From NCBI RefSeq assembly GCF_003001905.1, contig NZ_PVNE01000014.1, positions 21,822-85,821 on the forward strand: 64,000 nucleotides of DNA. The letters are read 5' to 3'. The number at the start of each line of letters is the position of its first letter. Positions within the stretch are counted from its first letter, which is position 1. The stretch is from Planifilum fimeticola. GTDB taxonomy: Bacteria; Bacillota; Bacilli; Thermoactinomycetales; DSM-44946. The translations under genes and the position numbers were made by a program. Positions 53,083 to 62,013 of this stretch are shown piece after piece. The notes under the pieces are model-generated. The model saw only the letters and a list, made by a program, of their open reading frames with translations. It was not told the origin of the DNA and did no database searches.

Positions 53083-54711
53083 ATGACCGTGGTGATGACA
53101 GAAACCCGATCGAAAACGGCGGCCCGGTATCTCGTGGAACAGCTGGCCGCTTGGGGCTGCCGGACGGTGTACGGGGTGGCGGGGGATGACAACCTTCATT
53201 TGCTGGACGCCCTGGAAAAGCAGGATGCGATCCAATACATCGCCTGCCGGCTGGAGACGACGGCGGCCCTGATGGCCTCGGCGGAGGCGAAGATGACCGG
53301 CCGACTGGCCGTCTGCACCGCCACCGCCGGCCCCGGTGCCGCCTTGCTTGTGGCAGGGCTGGGGGACGCCGCGATGGATCGGGCTCCGGTTCTGGCGATC
53401 ACCGGGCAGGTGGAGAGGAAAAAGATCGGGACCGGATCCAAACAGGCGGTGGATCAACAGCTGCTCGTTCAGCCCCTCGCCCGTTATACCGCGATGACCG
53501 CCGATGTCGATGCTCTGCCGGAACAGCTCAACCGGGCGATGCGCACGGCGCTGGAGGAGGGCGGCGTCGCCCATCTGTCCGTTCCCAAGGATGTGTGGAC
53601 GCAACCGTTGGATGCCCCGGTCTTTCCTCCGCCGCCGAAGCGTAAACCTCCACGACCGGCCGAGGAGGAAATGGAGAAGTCGATCCGGACGATGGAAGGG
53701 GCGAAGCGGCCGATCATCCTGGCGGGACGGGGAACGGAGGAATCCAAGGAGGTGCTTCTGGCCTTGGCGGATCGGATGTCGGCTCCCATCATGGCGACGA
53801 TGCCGGCCCGTCCGGTCGTCCCCGCGGACCACCCCCTGTTTCTGGGAGGACTGGGTCTGGCGGGAAGTGAGATCTCCTCCGAGCTGCTCCGGGAATCGGA
53901 CCTCTGCTTGATCCTGGGCTCCACCTGGTGGCCGGAGGATTTCGTGCCGAAGGAGATCCCTGCGATCCAGGCGGACATCTCCCCCGGACAGATCGGGTTG
54001 CACATGCCGGTGATCGCAGGAATCGTGGGAGAGCTCGGCGAGGTGCTGAAGGAGTGGCTGGCCCGCCTGCGCCCCGCGGACCGGTCCGAATGGAGAAGCC
54101 GGATCGAAGGAGCCCGGGTCCGTTGGAAAGAGCAAATCGAAAAGGAGGCCCGTCAAATCCAAACTCCCCTCGCTCCGCAGCAGGTGATCGCCGCTCTGAG
54201 GAGAGCGGTGGATGACGAGGCGCTCATCGCGCTGGATACGGGGGACCACGCCCTGTGGTTCAATCGGATTTTTCAGCCCAAAAAGCAGGAGATTCTCCTG
54301 TCGGGCCGCTGGCGGACGTTGGGGTTCGGCCTGCCGGCGGCGATGGCGGCCAAGCGGGTATGCGGCCACCGTCAGGCGGTGGCGTTGGTGGGGGACGGCG
54401 GATTCGTCACCACGATGGCCGATCTGATCACCGCGGTCCGGTACGGTTGGCCGATCACCGTCATCGTCATGAACAACGGTTCCTTTGCCATGGAGAAAAA
54501 CCGGATGGAGACCGCCGGGCTCGATCCGGCAGCCGCCGAGCTGGTCAATCCCGATTTTGCCGCCCTGGCGGAAGCCTTCGGCGGCGAGGGGTATTTCGTC
54601 GAGCACGCCGACCAACTGGAGGAGACTTTCCGTCGGGCGCTTTCCTCCAATCGGCCTTCCGTCGTTGATGTTCGCATCGGTTCGCCCCGGGTTCCCCACA
54701 CCCGCCTGTAG
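53083..54711 (+). CDS. Thiamine-diphosphate enzyme of the pyruvate oxidase/acetolactate synthase group
   Basis: 542 residues in three domains. The N-terminal PYR domain has the activating Glu in CRLETTAALMAS near residue 60; a central domain contains IILAGRGTEE; the C-terminal PP domain has LVGDGGFVTTMADL followed by VIVMNNGSFAME, the GDG-x-NN diphosphate motif. The overall pattern resembles pyruvate oxidases (YdaP-like) more than true acetolactate synthase, and there is no small regulatory subunit gene nearby. The start is ATG 53083 behind GGGGAG. Confidence 0.85.
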   Translation: MTVVMTETRSKTAARYLVEQLAAWGCRTVYGVAGDDNLHLLDALEKQDAIQYIACRLETTAALMASAEAKMTGRLAVCTATAGPGAALLVAGLGDAAMDRAPVLAITGQVERKKIGTGSKQAVDQQLLVQPLARYTAMTADVDALPEQLNRAMRTALEEGGVAHLSVPKDVWTQPLDAPVFPPPPKRKPPRPAEEEMEKSIRTMEGAKRPIILAGRGTEESKEVLLALADRMSAPIMATMPARPVVPADHPLFLGGLGLAGSEISSELLRESDLCLILGSTWWPEDFVPKEIPAIQADISPGQIGLHMPVIAGIVGELGEVLKEWLARLRPADRSEWRSRIEGARVRWKEQIEKEARQIQTPLAPQQVIAALRRAVDDEALIALDTGDHALWFNRIFQPKKQEILLSGRWRTLGFGLPAAMAAKRVCGHRQAVALVGDGGFVTTMADLITAVRYGWPITVIVMNNGSFAMEKNRMETAGLDPAAAELVNPDFAALAEAFGGEGYFVEHADQLEETFRRALSSNRPSVVDVRIGSPRVPHTRL

Positions 54712-54746
54712 GAAATTTGATTCCATTACACCAAAATATCCCATTG

Positions 54747-54761
54747 AAATTGTTACAATTT
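54747..54761. promoter_or_regulatory. 7-1-7 palindrome before the peroxiredoxin gene
   Basis: AAATTGTTACAATTT is a perfect inverted repeat with a one-base centre, the geometry of Fur/PerR-family boxes. Its sequence does not match the PerR consensus closely. It lies about 175 bases before the gene. Confidence 0.4.
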
Positions 54762-54936
54762 AGTAGTGAATCCCATATGAAATTGACTCCAAACAAGCTT
54801 AATGTTAACCTTAAAAATGCCCATGGTCGCCGTGATTACTTGTCCCGAAAGATGGGCATAGTAAAAAAATGGATGGACCTTGGGTGTACATCTGTGTGCT
54901 TATCTCAAAAAGAATCCATACAGGAGGGAAACCATC

Positions 54937-55503
54937 GTGGCAAGTGTAATGACGGAAGCCCCGAAAACCCTGCGTCTCGTTGGTCTGCCTGCTCCCGATT
55001 TCGAGATGGAGAGCACGAAAAACCTGGAGACTCTCGATGAGAAAGTGAGATTGTCCGATTATCGGGGCAAGTGGCTGGTGCTCTTCTTCTATCCGCTGGA
55101 TTTCACCTTCGTCTGCCCGACGGAGATTACCGCCCTGAGCGATCGGTACGAGGAATTCCAAGAGCTGAACGCCGACATCCTGGGGGTCAGCACCGACAGC
55201 AAATTCTCCCACAGGGCGTGGATCAACACCCCGCGGGAAGAAAACGGACTGGGCCCCATCAAATACCCGTTGGCCGCCGATACCACCCACAAGGTGAGCC
55301 GCGATTACGGCGTCCTGGTGGAGGATGAAGGAATTGCCCTGCGCGGCCTGTTCATCATCGATCCGGAGGGGATCGTCCGCTACCAAGTGGTTCACGACGA
55401 AAATATCGGCCGCAGCGTGGACGAGACCCTGCGGGTGCTGCAAGCTTTGCAAACGGGTGGTCTCTGCCCCTCCGATTGGAAGCCGGGTCAAAAGACCCTT
55501 TGA
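54937..55503 (+). CDS. Peroxiredoxin (AhpC/Prx1 type, 2-Cys)
   Basis: 188 residues. The peroxidatic Cys is in [13 protein letters not shown] and the resolving Cys in [11 protein letters not shown] near the end, giving a typical 2-Cys peroxiredoxin. It reduces peroxides in the cytoplasm. GTG start behind AGGAGGG. It is followed by a thioredoxin-like gene that may be its electron donor. Confidence 0.93.
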   Translation: MASVMTEAPKTLRLVGLPAPDFEMESTKNLETLDEKVRLSDYRGKWLVLFFYPLDFTFVCPTEITALSDRYEEFQELNADILGVSTDSKFSHRAWINTPREENGLGPIKYPLAADTTHKVSRDYGVLVEDEGIALRGLFIIDPEGIVRYQVVHDENIGRSVDETLRVLQALQTGGLCPSDWKPGQKTL

Positions 55504-55539
55504 TGAAAAGGAAGACGGATCGACGGATTCCGGGGCCGG

Positions 55540-55562
55540 GGCACCGCCTTCTGGGCGGTGCC
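55540..55562 (+). other. Hairpin between peroxiredoxin and thioredoxin-like genes
   Basis: A 9-bp stem GGCACCGCC/GGCGGTGCC with a TTCTG loop and no T-run, possibly a processing or partial-termination site. Confidence 0.5.
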
Positions 55563-55619
55563 GACCGGCCGCTCTTTGATAGGAAGCATTCCACTTCCCT
55601 TTGAAAGGAGGGTTCTGCA

Positions 55620-56072
55620 GTGCCGATGCGACTGCGCACGGAGATGCCGGAACTGGCCGGTGTCACCGAATGGGTAAACGGAGAGGTTTCCAAGGAGGAT
55701 CTCAAAGGCAAGCCGGTGCTGGTTCATTTCTGGTCCATCAGCTGCGGCCTTTGCAAGAAGAGCCTTCCCGATGTGAACGAGTTGCGGGAAAAGTACAAGG
55801 AACACGACCTTCAGGTGATCGGGGTGCACATGCCCCGTTCGGAAAAGGATACCGAAATCGGTCCCGTGAAGGAGACGATCGAAAAGTACGAGCTGAAGCA
55901 TCCCCAGGCGATTGACAACGAACACAACGTGGTGGATGCCTTCGAAAATGAATTTGTACCCTCCTTCTATCTGTTTGACCGTGACGGATTGCTTCGCCAC
56001 CGTTCCGCGGGCGAAAAGGCCCTGAGCATGCTGCAGGGTCCGCTCACCCGGGTGTTGGGTATCAAAGAATAA
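55620..56072 (+). CDS. TlpA/ResA-like thioredoxin-fold protein
   Basis: 150 residues. A thioredoxin fold with active site [19 protein letters not shown] before it and the cis-Pro region [14 protein letters not shown]. There is no signal peptide, so unlike ResA it is cytoplasmic and might reduce the peroxiredoxin encoded just upstream. AAAGGAGGG precedes the GTG start. Confidence 0.87.
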   Translation: MPMRLRTEMPELAGVTEWVNGEVSKEDLKGKPVLVHFWSISCGLCKKSLPDVNELREKYKEHDLQVIGVHMPRSEKDTEIGPVKETIEKYELKHPQAIDNEHNVVDAFENEFVPSFYLFDRDGLLRHRSAGEKALSMLQGPLTRVLGIKE

Positions 56073-56091
56073 ATCGGAAGGAATGAGGACG

Positions 56092-56478
56092 ATGAATCTG
56101 CCCAACGAGCTCAAGTACAGTGAAGAGCACGAATGGCTGAAGGTCGAAGAGGGAGGGCGTGCGCGGATCGGCATCACCGATTTCGCCCAGTCCGAATTGG
56201 GGGACATCGTGTTTGTGGAACTCCCGGAAGTAGGGGACGAAGTGACGGCGGGCGAGCCCTTCGGCAGCGTCGAGTCGGTGAAGACCGTATCCGAACTGTA
56301 CGCCCCCGTCAGCGGAAAAGTGGTGGAAGTGAACGACGCCTTGGGTGACTCTCCGGAAAATGTCAACACCTCTCCGTACGGAGACGGGTGGATGATCGTC
56401 GTGGAAATGTCCGATCCCTCCCAGGTGGATCAGCTGCTGACGGCGGAGCAATACAAGGAAACAATTTCCGAAGATTAA
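56092..56478 (+). CDS. gcvH: Glycine cleavage system H protein GcvH
   Basis: 128 residues. The lipoylated Lys is in [15 protein letters not shown], and [12 protein letters not shown] and [16 protein letters not shown] segments frame the lipoyl fold. It carries the methylamine intermediate of glycine cleavage and can serve lipoate relay. ATG 56092 is used because GGAAGGAA lies 8 bases before it. The P and T proteins are not nearby, as in Bacillus. Confidence 0.95.
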   Translation: MNLPNELKYSEEHEWLKVEEGGRARIGITDFAQSELGDIVFVELPEVGDEVTAGEPFGSVESVKTVSELYAPVSGKVVEVNDALGDSPENVNTSPYGDGWMIVVEMSDPSQVDQLLTAEQYKETISED

Positions 56479-56591
56479 ACTTTCCGACAATAGGGTATAC
56501 AGATGTAAACAGCACCCTTTCGGATCAACCGGCCCGCTTCCCGACGGGCCGGATTCCGCCTACGGGACCAATGCGCAAAGGAGGTGGGCGG

Positions 56592-56828
56592 ATGGACGGG
56601 AATACTTACCGGATCAATATCACGCGAAAAGTGGTCGGAAGGTTGAAGGACGGGGACATCGTCCTTTATTACCATAAAAAGCCGATCGGGCGCATCGCCC
56701 TGTCCAAGGAATGCGGCATCGAGTTGGCCGAAGGCTACGAAATGGACAATCATCACATCTACGTGCTGGGCCGCTACGACGACCATATGGACCATTACAC
56801 CCAAAGCTGCGATATGGGCTGGTGTTGA
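56592..56828 (+). CDS. DUF2553 protein, YusG-like
   Basis: 78 residues. ITRKVVGRLKDGDIVLYY and IGRIALSKECGIELAEGY match the YusG family, which adjoins gcvH in Bacillus as here. The C-terminus is His/Asp/Cys-rich (DDHMDHYTQSCDMGWC), which might bind metal. AAGGAGGTGG precedes the ATG. Function unknown. Confidence 0.82.
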   Translation: MDGNTYRINITRKVVGRLKDGDIVLYYHKKPIGRIALSKECGIELAEGYEMDNHHIYVLGRYDDHMDHYTQSCDMGWC

Positions 56829-56839
56829 CGCTTATCGGA

Positions 56840-56870
56840 GAGCATAGCGCAAGCTATGCTCAAGTTTTTT
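56840..56870 (+). terminator. Terminator after the YusG-like gene
   Basis: GAGCATAGC/GCTATGCTC with GCAA tetraloop, then AAG and six T. Confidence 0.88.
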
Positions 56871-56947
56871 GCAGGCGAGGGCCAAGGGCGGTCATCATTG
56901 GAAAAATGGATCATTCCGGACAAGGGGGTGGCAAGGGTTCCCCTCGA

Positions 56948-56977
56948 CTCAGCGCATGGGAAGCTGAGCTTTTTTTG
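56948..56977 (+). terminator. Second terminator 80 bases later
   Basis: CTCAGC/GCTGAG with a nine-base loop followed by C and seven T. It is not needed by any known gene upstream, so it may end a short RNA starting after 56870 or be a back-up. Confidence 0.6.
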
Positions 56978-57078
56978 TCTCCAGGTTTTCTCCGGGTGCC
57001 GGTGTGGTATCATGGTATCAAGGACGGAAATTTTCCTGGAGACAGAAATGGGAACGGGTGGAAGGAGGCGGGGGAAAC

Positions 57079-57501
57079 ATGAGTTTTTGCTGCGGGGCGA
57101 CGATGATCGGCACGGTGGGAACCCTGCGTCAGGGATCGACATTGGTCCACAACGTCCCCCTGTACTACTGTCCGGTTTGTCACCAGGTGGAAGTGCACCC
57201 GACAGTGAAGGACGAATTCGATCTGTTGGTGGAGTATGCCCAGGAGGACAGCGCCCGCGAAGTGAACCTGAAGGATTATATCGACGAGGAAATGGTCGCC
57301 GAATGGAAAGAGAATTGCACCAGCTTCCAGGATGACAATCCGGAGAAAGTCCTTCGCGAACAGATCGATATGGCCTTGGACTTGTTGGGCGTGGCCAAAC
57401 AGTTGGAAGACGATCAATGGGTGTCTGACCTGAAACATCGTCTCCAGGTTTTGAGTTCCAGGTTGACCAAGCTGAAAAAGAAACAGGCCGAAAACAATTA
57501 A
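57079..57501 (+). CDS. Zinc-ribbon protein with C-terminal helical domain
   Basis: 140 residues. Two Cys pairs near the N-terminus (FCCGATM and YYCPVCHQVE, about residues 3-40) look like a zinc ribbon; the rest is acidic and helical, with a possible coiled coil at the end (RLQVLSSRLTKLKKKQ). AAGGAGG lies before ATG 57079. No closer family recognised. Confidence 0.7.
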   Translation: MSFCCGATMIGTVGTLRQGSTLVHNVPLYYCPVCHQVEVHPTVKDEFDLLVEYAQEDSAREVNLKDYIDEEMVAEWKENCTSFQDDNPEKVLREQIDMALDLLGVAKQLEDDQWVSDLKHRLQVLSSRLTKLKKKQAENN

Positions 57502-57516
57502 CGGGCGTTTGCATAT

Positions 57517-57549
57517 AAAAGGAGCGGCCCCTTGAGGGGCCTCCTTTTT
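57517..57549 (+). terminator. Terminator after the zinc-ribbon gene
   Basis: AAAAGGA-GC-GGCCCC pairs with GGGGCC-TCCTTTT around TTGA (one two-base bulge), followed by more T. Confidence 0.85.
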
Positions 57550-57595
57550 CGATTTGATATCCGTTATAATTATTTTCTGACAGGAGATGTACCAG

Positions 57596-58342
57596 GTGTT
57601 GATGATCGATATCTTGATCGCGATCGTCGTCGGACTTCCTCTCTTGGCGGCAATTTCCACCCTGTTTGTCAGAAAGCGCTGGATCGTTCCGCTGCGGATC
57701 ATCCAGGTTTGCTTTCTCCCCGTTGCACTGGTGTTGTTCGGGAATCTTTTCACTGAAGAGATCACGCCGGGTTTTCTGGAAGAACAACTGTTCATGTCGA
57801 TGTTTGCATTCGCCTTTATGGGATCCCCGCTGATTGCCGTGGCAGTCCGGCAGAGGGAAATCCCCTGGCAAACCCATCCCTGTTTCGTTTGGGGAAGCGT
57901 CATTTCGCTCCTGACCCTGAGTGTTGCCTTGACATCTTATTTTCTGGCCTTGAACCGAGGGTGGTATATCGTCGAATCCGAGCATAAAATTCCGTTGTTA
58001 TGGTTTCCCCTGTTCATGATGTTCCTTTCGATCTTGGCAGCTGTGTTTTCCGGCAGGGGGCGGGAGATGCTCCGGAACATCCGGTGGTTTCTTCTCCATT
58101 ATGTGTTGGGTTTTGTTTTCTATCTGATGACGTCGGACATGACACTCAAGGAAATTATCGAAATGGTGAAAAATTACAGCTTGTATACCCTGGGGCTTGT
58201 GGCGGGTCCGATGTCGACCGCCGGCGCTCCGAGCCGAACGGGAAGAGTTTCTTGCCCCGAGTTCAATCCCTTCGGATGGATTTTTGCAACCATTTGCTTT
58301 GCGGGCTTTGTCATGGGACTGATAATTTTGAAGAAAATGTAA
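57596..58342 (+). CDS. Polytopic membrane protein of unknown function
   Basis: 248 residues with about seven hydrophobic helices (for example VGLPLLAAISTLFV, MFAFAFMGSPLIAVAV, LLHYVLGFVFYLM). No recognised transporter motif. GTG 57596 is chosen because CAGGAG ends 9 bases before it. TATAAT at 57565-57570 is a likely -10 box with a poor -35. Confidence 0.68.
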   Translation: MLMIDILIAIVVGLPLLAAISTLFVRKRWIVPLRIIQVCFLPVALVLFGNLFTEEITPGFLEEQLFMSMFAFAFMGSPLIAVAVRQREIPWQTHPCFVWGSVISLLTLSVALTSYFLALNRGWYIVESEHKIPLLWFPLFMMFLSILAAVFSGRGREMLRNIRWFLLHYVLGFVFYLMTSDMTLKEIIEMVKNYSLYTLGLVAGPMSTAGAPSRTGRVSCPEFNPFGWIFATICFAGFVMGLIILKKM

Positions 58343-58397
58343 AGGGCGCTGCCTAAGGACGGACAAGCTTTCATTTTTCTCCGAGGTGGTGAAGCCA

Positions 58398-59321
58398 ATG
58401 CGCGTACTGGTGGTTGGAGCAGGCGGAGTCGGCGGTTATTTCGGCGGAAGACTCGTTGAAAAGGGGGCCGATGTCACTTTCCTGGTACGCGGGCGCAGGA
58501 AGAAACAGCTGCAGGAAAAGGGGTTGGTGATCCACAGCGTTCACGGGGATTTCGCCTCCCCCGTCCGGGCGATCACCACCGGCGAGGAGGCGGCCCCCTT
58601 CGATCTGATCATTCTGTCGGTGAAGGCCTATCACCTGGAGGAAGCCATCCGGGACACCCGTCCCTACGTGGGGGATTCCACGGCGATTTTGCCGCTGTTG
58701 AACGGAATGTCCCATTTGGATCGGCTGGAGTCGGTTTTCGGCCGTGAAAAAATCCTGGGAGGACTCTGCCAGATCGAAACCACCCTGAACGATCGGGGAG
58801 AGGTGGAGCAATACAGCCCCTTCCATAACATCGTTTTCGGTGAGTTGGACGGGACGATCTCGGATCGGGTGAAACGGATCGAAGAACTCTTTTCCGGAGC
58901 GCGGATGACCGCCCAGTCGAGCAGGGAAATCCGGGTGGAGATGTGGCACAAATACGCGTTTATTGCCGCCTTCAGCGGAATGACCTCCATGATGCGGAGC
59001 AGCATCGGCCCCATCATGGAGGTTCCCTGGGGCAAAGAGACGTATCGGCGGCTGGCGGAGGAGATCGCCGCGGTGGCCCGTTTCCACGAACCTTCGCTGA
59101 CGTCGGAAATCGGCGAGAGGGCCTTTTCCATTGCGGCGGCATTGGAGGCGCCGATGAAATCCTCCATGCTGAGGGACGTAGAAAGGGGAGGCCCGACGGA
59201 GACGGATCACCTGCACGGCTGGCTGATCAAAACGGCTCCGGAAGATCTGGACCTTCCCCTCCTGAAGGCGGTCTATGCCTCCATCAAGACCTATGAGGCG
59301 GGAAGAGAACAAAAGGGGTGA
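58398..59321 (+). CDS. panE: 2-Dehydropantoate 2-reductase (PanE/ApbA family)
   Basis: 307 residues. NADP motif VVGAGGVGGYFGGRL at the N-terminus, the catalytic Lys in ILSVKAYHLEEAI, and the second-domain WHKYAFIAAFSGMTSMM and PTETDHLHGWLI are the PanE pattern. It reduces ketopantoate to pantoate in coenzyme A synthesis, although other 2-ketoacid reductases share the fold. GAGGTGGTG precedes ATG 58398. Confidence 0.9.
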   Translation: MRVLVVGAGGVGGYFGGRLVEKGADVTFLVRGRRKKQLQEKGLVIHSVHGDFASPVRAITTGEEAAPFDLIILSVKAYHLEEAIRDTRPYVGDSTAILPLLNGMSHLDRLESVFGREKILGGLCQIETTLNDRGEVEQYSPFHNIVFGELDGTISDRVKRIEELFSGARMTAQSSREIRVEMWHKYAFIAAFSGMTSMMRSSIGPIMEVPWGKETYRRLAEEIAAVARFHEPSLTSEIGERAFSIAAALEAPMKSSMLRDVERGGPTETDHLHGWLIKTAPEDLDLPLLKAVYASIKTYEAGREQKG

Positions 59322-59336
59322 CGGGAACAATGGGAT

Positions 59337-59372
59337 GTTCCGCCGAGCCAATCCGGCGGAACAATCCTTTTT
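59337..59372 (+). terminator. Terminator after panE
   Basis: GTTCCGCCG/CGGCGGAAC stem with an eight-base loop and CCTTTTT, 16 bases after the stop. Confidence 0.8.
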
Positions 59373-59497
59373 GGAAGGCGAGGGGAATTTGACTCCGGAA
59401 AAAGTTGCCGCAGTTTCACACGGAGGTCGGTCAGGAAGCGGTTCGGGGGCATTTCCCATCGAGGTCTGTTTGAAGAAAAGAGAAGAGCGAAAGGATG

Positions 59498-59531
59498 AAG
59501 GAGATGTTCCACAGCGGAACATCTCCTTTTT
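59498..59531 (+). terminator. Repeat-associated terminator, copy A
   Basis: A 13-bp stem AAGGAGATGTTCC/GGAACATCTCCTT with an ACAGC loop and T-run. It is identical in copy B at 61665. Confidence 0.85.
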
Positions 59532-59540
59532 GTTCAGGTT

Positions 59541-59853
59541 TTATTGAGGGGTTTCGATGATGCGGACTCCCGCCGGATCCACGGTTTCGGAGGGTGGAGC
59601 CGGTGTGATCAAGTACACGGTGTCCAGACGGGGCCGTCCCCCTCGACAAATTGCAATCGCCACCCGCCGCGCATCGGGTGATTTCTCCCGCTTTCTCCGC
59701 CGCCTCAGCCTTCAGCCATTCGGCCAACATGCGGGGATCGGGAGAAAAGGGAATCCGCATCTTCATCCCGGCGATTACGGCCTCTGGTTCCTTGTCCACC
59801 GCATCCCGCCGTCGCTGCAATTCCAGGCGAAATGCTTTAGGGGCTGGACGGAG
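59541..59853 (-). pseudogene. 3' fragment of a VOC/glyoxalase-type gene, copy A
   Basis: The minus strand encodes LELQRRRDAVDKEPEAVIAG, then ADWLKAEAAEKAGEIT-like sequence, matching the C-terminal half of the gene at 61708. Compared with that copy it lacks one base near 59675 and one near 59635, so the reading frame breaks, and the whole N-terminal half is missing. It is a dead fragment. Confidence 0.8.
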
Positions 59854-60029
59854 GTGTTCGGGGGGACCCGACTGCGCAACCGGGAGTTTCGGCACGTCCC
59901 TGCTCCGGAAACCGGAGTATATATTCCAAGCCGATATTTACATCATCCAAAACAATATTTTTTTATTGTAAAACGATAAATCCCGTGTTACATTCAAACT
60001 GATCCAGTCAACGAGTGAGGTGTTTGATG

Positions 60030-60512
60030 ATGAACCGTGAACAGGGTTCCACGCTCTTTTTGAAATCGGTGATCGTGCTGCTCGGGATCGGGGTGCTGTT
60101 TTTGTGCGTCCTCCTGTACCTGAATATCGACGAAGCAGCGGATTCGGAGAAGGAGTTTGTCTTCCTGCATCTTCTTCTTGGGGTCTTTTACGCGTCGGCG
60201 ATCCCCTTTTACATGGCCCTGCATCAGGCTTTCAAGCTGCTTCTGTATATCGACAGGAATGAAGCGTTTTCGGATTTGTCGGTCACGGCGCTGAAGAAGA
60301 TCAAGCACTATGCCTTTGCCATCAGCGTGTTGTACCTGGTGAGCTTGCCGCTCTTTTACTATGTGGCGGAGAAAGACGACGCCCCGGGCATGTTGTTGAT
60401 CGCCCTGCTCTTGGCTTTCGCCGCGATGGTGGTGTCGGTCTTTGCCGCCGTTCTTCAGAAGTTGCTGAAAAGCGCCGTGGAGATCAAGAAGGAAAACGAT
60501 TTGACGATCTGA
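60030..60512 (+). CDS. DUF2975 membrane protein (YoaS-like)
   Basis: 160 residues with four membrane helices (VIVLLGIGVLFLCVLLYL first). DUF2975 proteins are nearly always encoded with a small XRE regulator, which is the next gene. GAGGTG precedes ATG 60030; an ATG one codon earlier is also possible. Confidence 0.85.
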   Translation: MNREQGSTLFLKSVIVLLGIGVLFLCVLLYLNIDEAADSEKEFVFLHLLLGVFYASAIPFYMALHQAFKLLLYIDRNEAFSDLSVTALKKIKHYAFAISVLYLVSLPLFYYVAEKDDAPGMLLIALLLAFAAMVVSVFAAVLQKLLKSAVEIKKENDLTI

Positions 60513-60522
60513 GGTGAAGTAA

Positions 60523-60744
60523 GTGGCGATTATCATCAATTTGGATGTGATGCTGGCCAAACGGAAAATGAGCGTGACCGAGCTCTCGGAGAAAGTCGGA
60601 ATCACGATGGCCAACATATCGATTCTGAAAAACGGGAAGGCAAAGGCGATCCGCTTGTCCACGCTGGACCGAATCTGCCGGGTGCTGGATTGTCAGCCCG
60701 GAGACATATTGGAGTACCGCCCCGATGAGAACACACCGGAGTGA
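60523..60744 (+). CDS. Small XRE-type transcription regulator (YozG-like)
   Basis: 73 residues, a single helix-turn-helix of the Cro/C1 class (MSVTELSEKVGITMANISIL, then RLSTLDRICRVLDCQPGDIL). It is paired with the DUF2975 gene 10 bases upstream as in the YoaS/YozG pair, and may control that operon. GTG start with GAGGTG before it. Confidence 0.9.
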   Translation: MAIIINLDVMLAKRKMSVTELSEKVGITMANISILKNGKAKAIRLSTLDRICRVLDCQPGDILEYRPDENTPE

Positions 60745-60769
60745 CGGCGGGGGATTCCCGGTGGATTCC

Positions 60770-61609
60770 ATGATGAGAGCGATCAAACAGCTCCTCCTGT
60801 TCGGCCGGGAGCAGGCCTTGTCCTGCCTGTTTCCCGCCGTGATATTCACGGCGTTGGCCGCAACCCGGGTGGTGACGCTCCCCCTTTTGCCGCGGTATGA
60901 CTGGCTCCTTCTCATCTGCCTTTTGATGCAGTGGTGGATGGTGCGCTCCGGGCTGGAAACCCGGGATGAACTGAAAGTGATCACGTTGTTTCATCTGATC
61001 GGACTGGCTCTGGAGATATTCAAGACGCACATGGGCTCCTGGTCCTATCCGGAGGAAGGATATTTCAAGGTGTTCGGTGTCCCGCTGTACAGCGGTTTTA
61101 TGTACGCCAGCGTGGCCAGCTATCTCTGCCAGGCGTGGAGGAGGTTGAAGGTGGAGCTGTTCCGATGGCCGCCGTTTTGGGCGGTGGTGCCTCTGGCGAC
61201 GGCCATCTACCTGAATTTTTTCACCCACCATTTCTGGATCGACATCAGGTGGTGGCTGACCGGTCTCGTGATGATCGTTTTTTGGCGATCGTGGGTCCTG
61301 TACGAGGTCGGCGGAATCCGCTACCGGATGCCGGTCGCGCTGTCCTTTGTGCTCATCGGTTTTTTCATCTGGATCGCCGAGAACATCGCCACATACTTCG
61401 GGGCCTGGGAGTATCCGAACCAGGCTGAAGCATGGAGTCCCGTTCATTTCGGCAAGGTGAGCTCGTGGTTCCTGCTCGTGATCGTCAGTTTTCTGATCGT
61501 GGCGACATTGAAATTGGTGAAGGAAAACATGTCCCGGGAAGAGGAGGGGTCCGAAAGGACGGGTCAAAACAGAGGGCGAGTTGCGTCCCGGAAATCGGAG
61601 GGAGCTTGA
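60770..61609 (+). CDS. DUF817 membrane protein
   Basis: 279 residues with about eight helices and conserved-looking polar segments FKTHMGSWSYPEE, FFTHHFWIDIRWWL and ENIATYFGAWEYPNQ, as in DUF817 proteins. The function is unknown; it begins 25 bases after the XRE gene. ATG 60770 (with GGTGG before it) is preferred to the ATG at 60725, which overlaps that gene. Confidence 0.85.
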   Translation: MMRAIKQLLLFGREQALSCLFPAVIFTALAATRVVTLPLLPRYDWLLLICLLMQWWMVRSGLETRDELKVITLFHLIGLALEIFKTHMGSWSYPEEGYFKVFGVPLYSGFMYASVASYLCQAWRRLKVELFRWPPFWAVVPLATAIYLNFFTHHFWIDIRWWLTGLVMIVFWRSWVLYEVGGIRYRMPVALSFVLIGFFIWIAENIATYFGAWEYPNQAEAWSPVHFGKVSSWFLLVIVSFLIVATLKLVKENMSREEEGSERTGQNRGRVASRKSEGA

Positions 61610-61664
61610 CTTTCAAGCGCAGGTTCGTGATCCGAATCCTGATGCATTTGTGAGGAGAGCGACG

Positions 61665-61698
61665 AAGGAGATGTTCCACAGCGGAACATCTCCTTTTT
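61665..61698 (+). terminator. Repeat-associated terminator, copy B
   Basis: The same 13-bp stem and T-run as at 59498, here 55 bases after the DUF817 stop. Confidence 0.85.
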
Positions 61699-62013
61699 GT
61701 TCAGGTTTTATTGAGGGGTTTCGATGATGCGGACTCCCGCCGGATCCACGGATTCGGAGGGTGGATTTGGCGTGATCAAGTACACGGTGTCCAGACGGGG
61801 CCGGTCCCCCTCGACAAATTGCAATCGCCACCCGCCGCGCATCAGGGTGATTTCTCCCGCTTTCTCCGCCGCCTCAGCCTTCAGCCATTCGGCCAACATG
61901 CGGGGGATCGGGAGAAAAGGGAATCTTCATCTTCATCCCGGCGATTACGGCCTTTGGTTCCTTGTCCACCACATCCCGCCGTCGCTGCAATTCCAGGCGA
62001 AATCCCCAAGGGG
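61665..62013. repeat. Direct repeat copy B
   Basis: The fuller partner of 59498-59853: terminator hairpin plus the 3' half of the VOC-type pseudogene. The two copies flank the DUF2975/XRE/DUF817 group. Confidence 0.85.

Larger units (their letters stand above)
59498..59853. repeat. Direct repeat copy A (terminator plus pseudogene 3' end)
   Basis: About 350 bases closely matching 61665-62013, including the terminator hairpin and the 3' end of a decayed gene. Single-base differences and indels separate the copies. Similarity stops just after GGCGAAAT near 59833, with weak likeness for 20 more bases. Confidence 0.85.
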
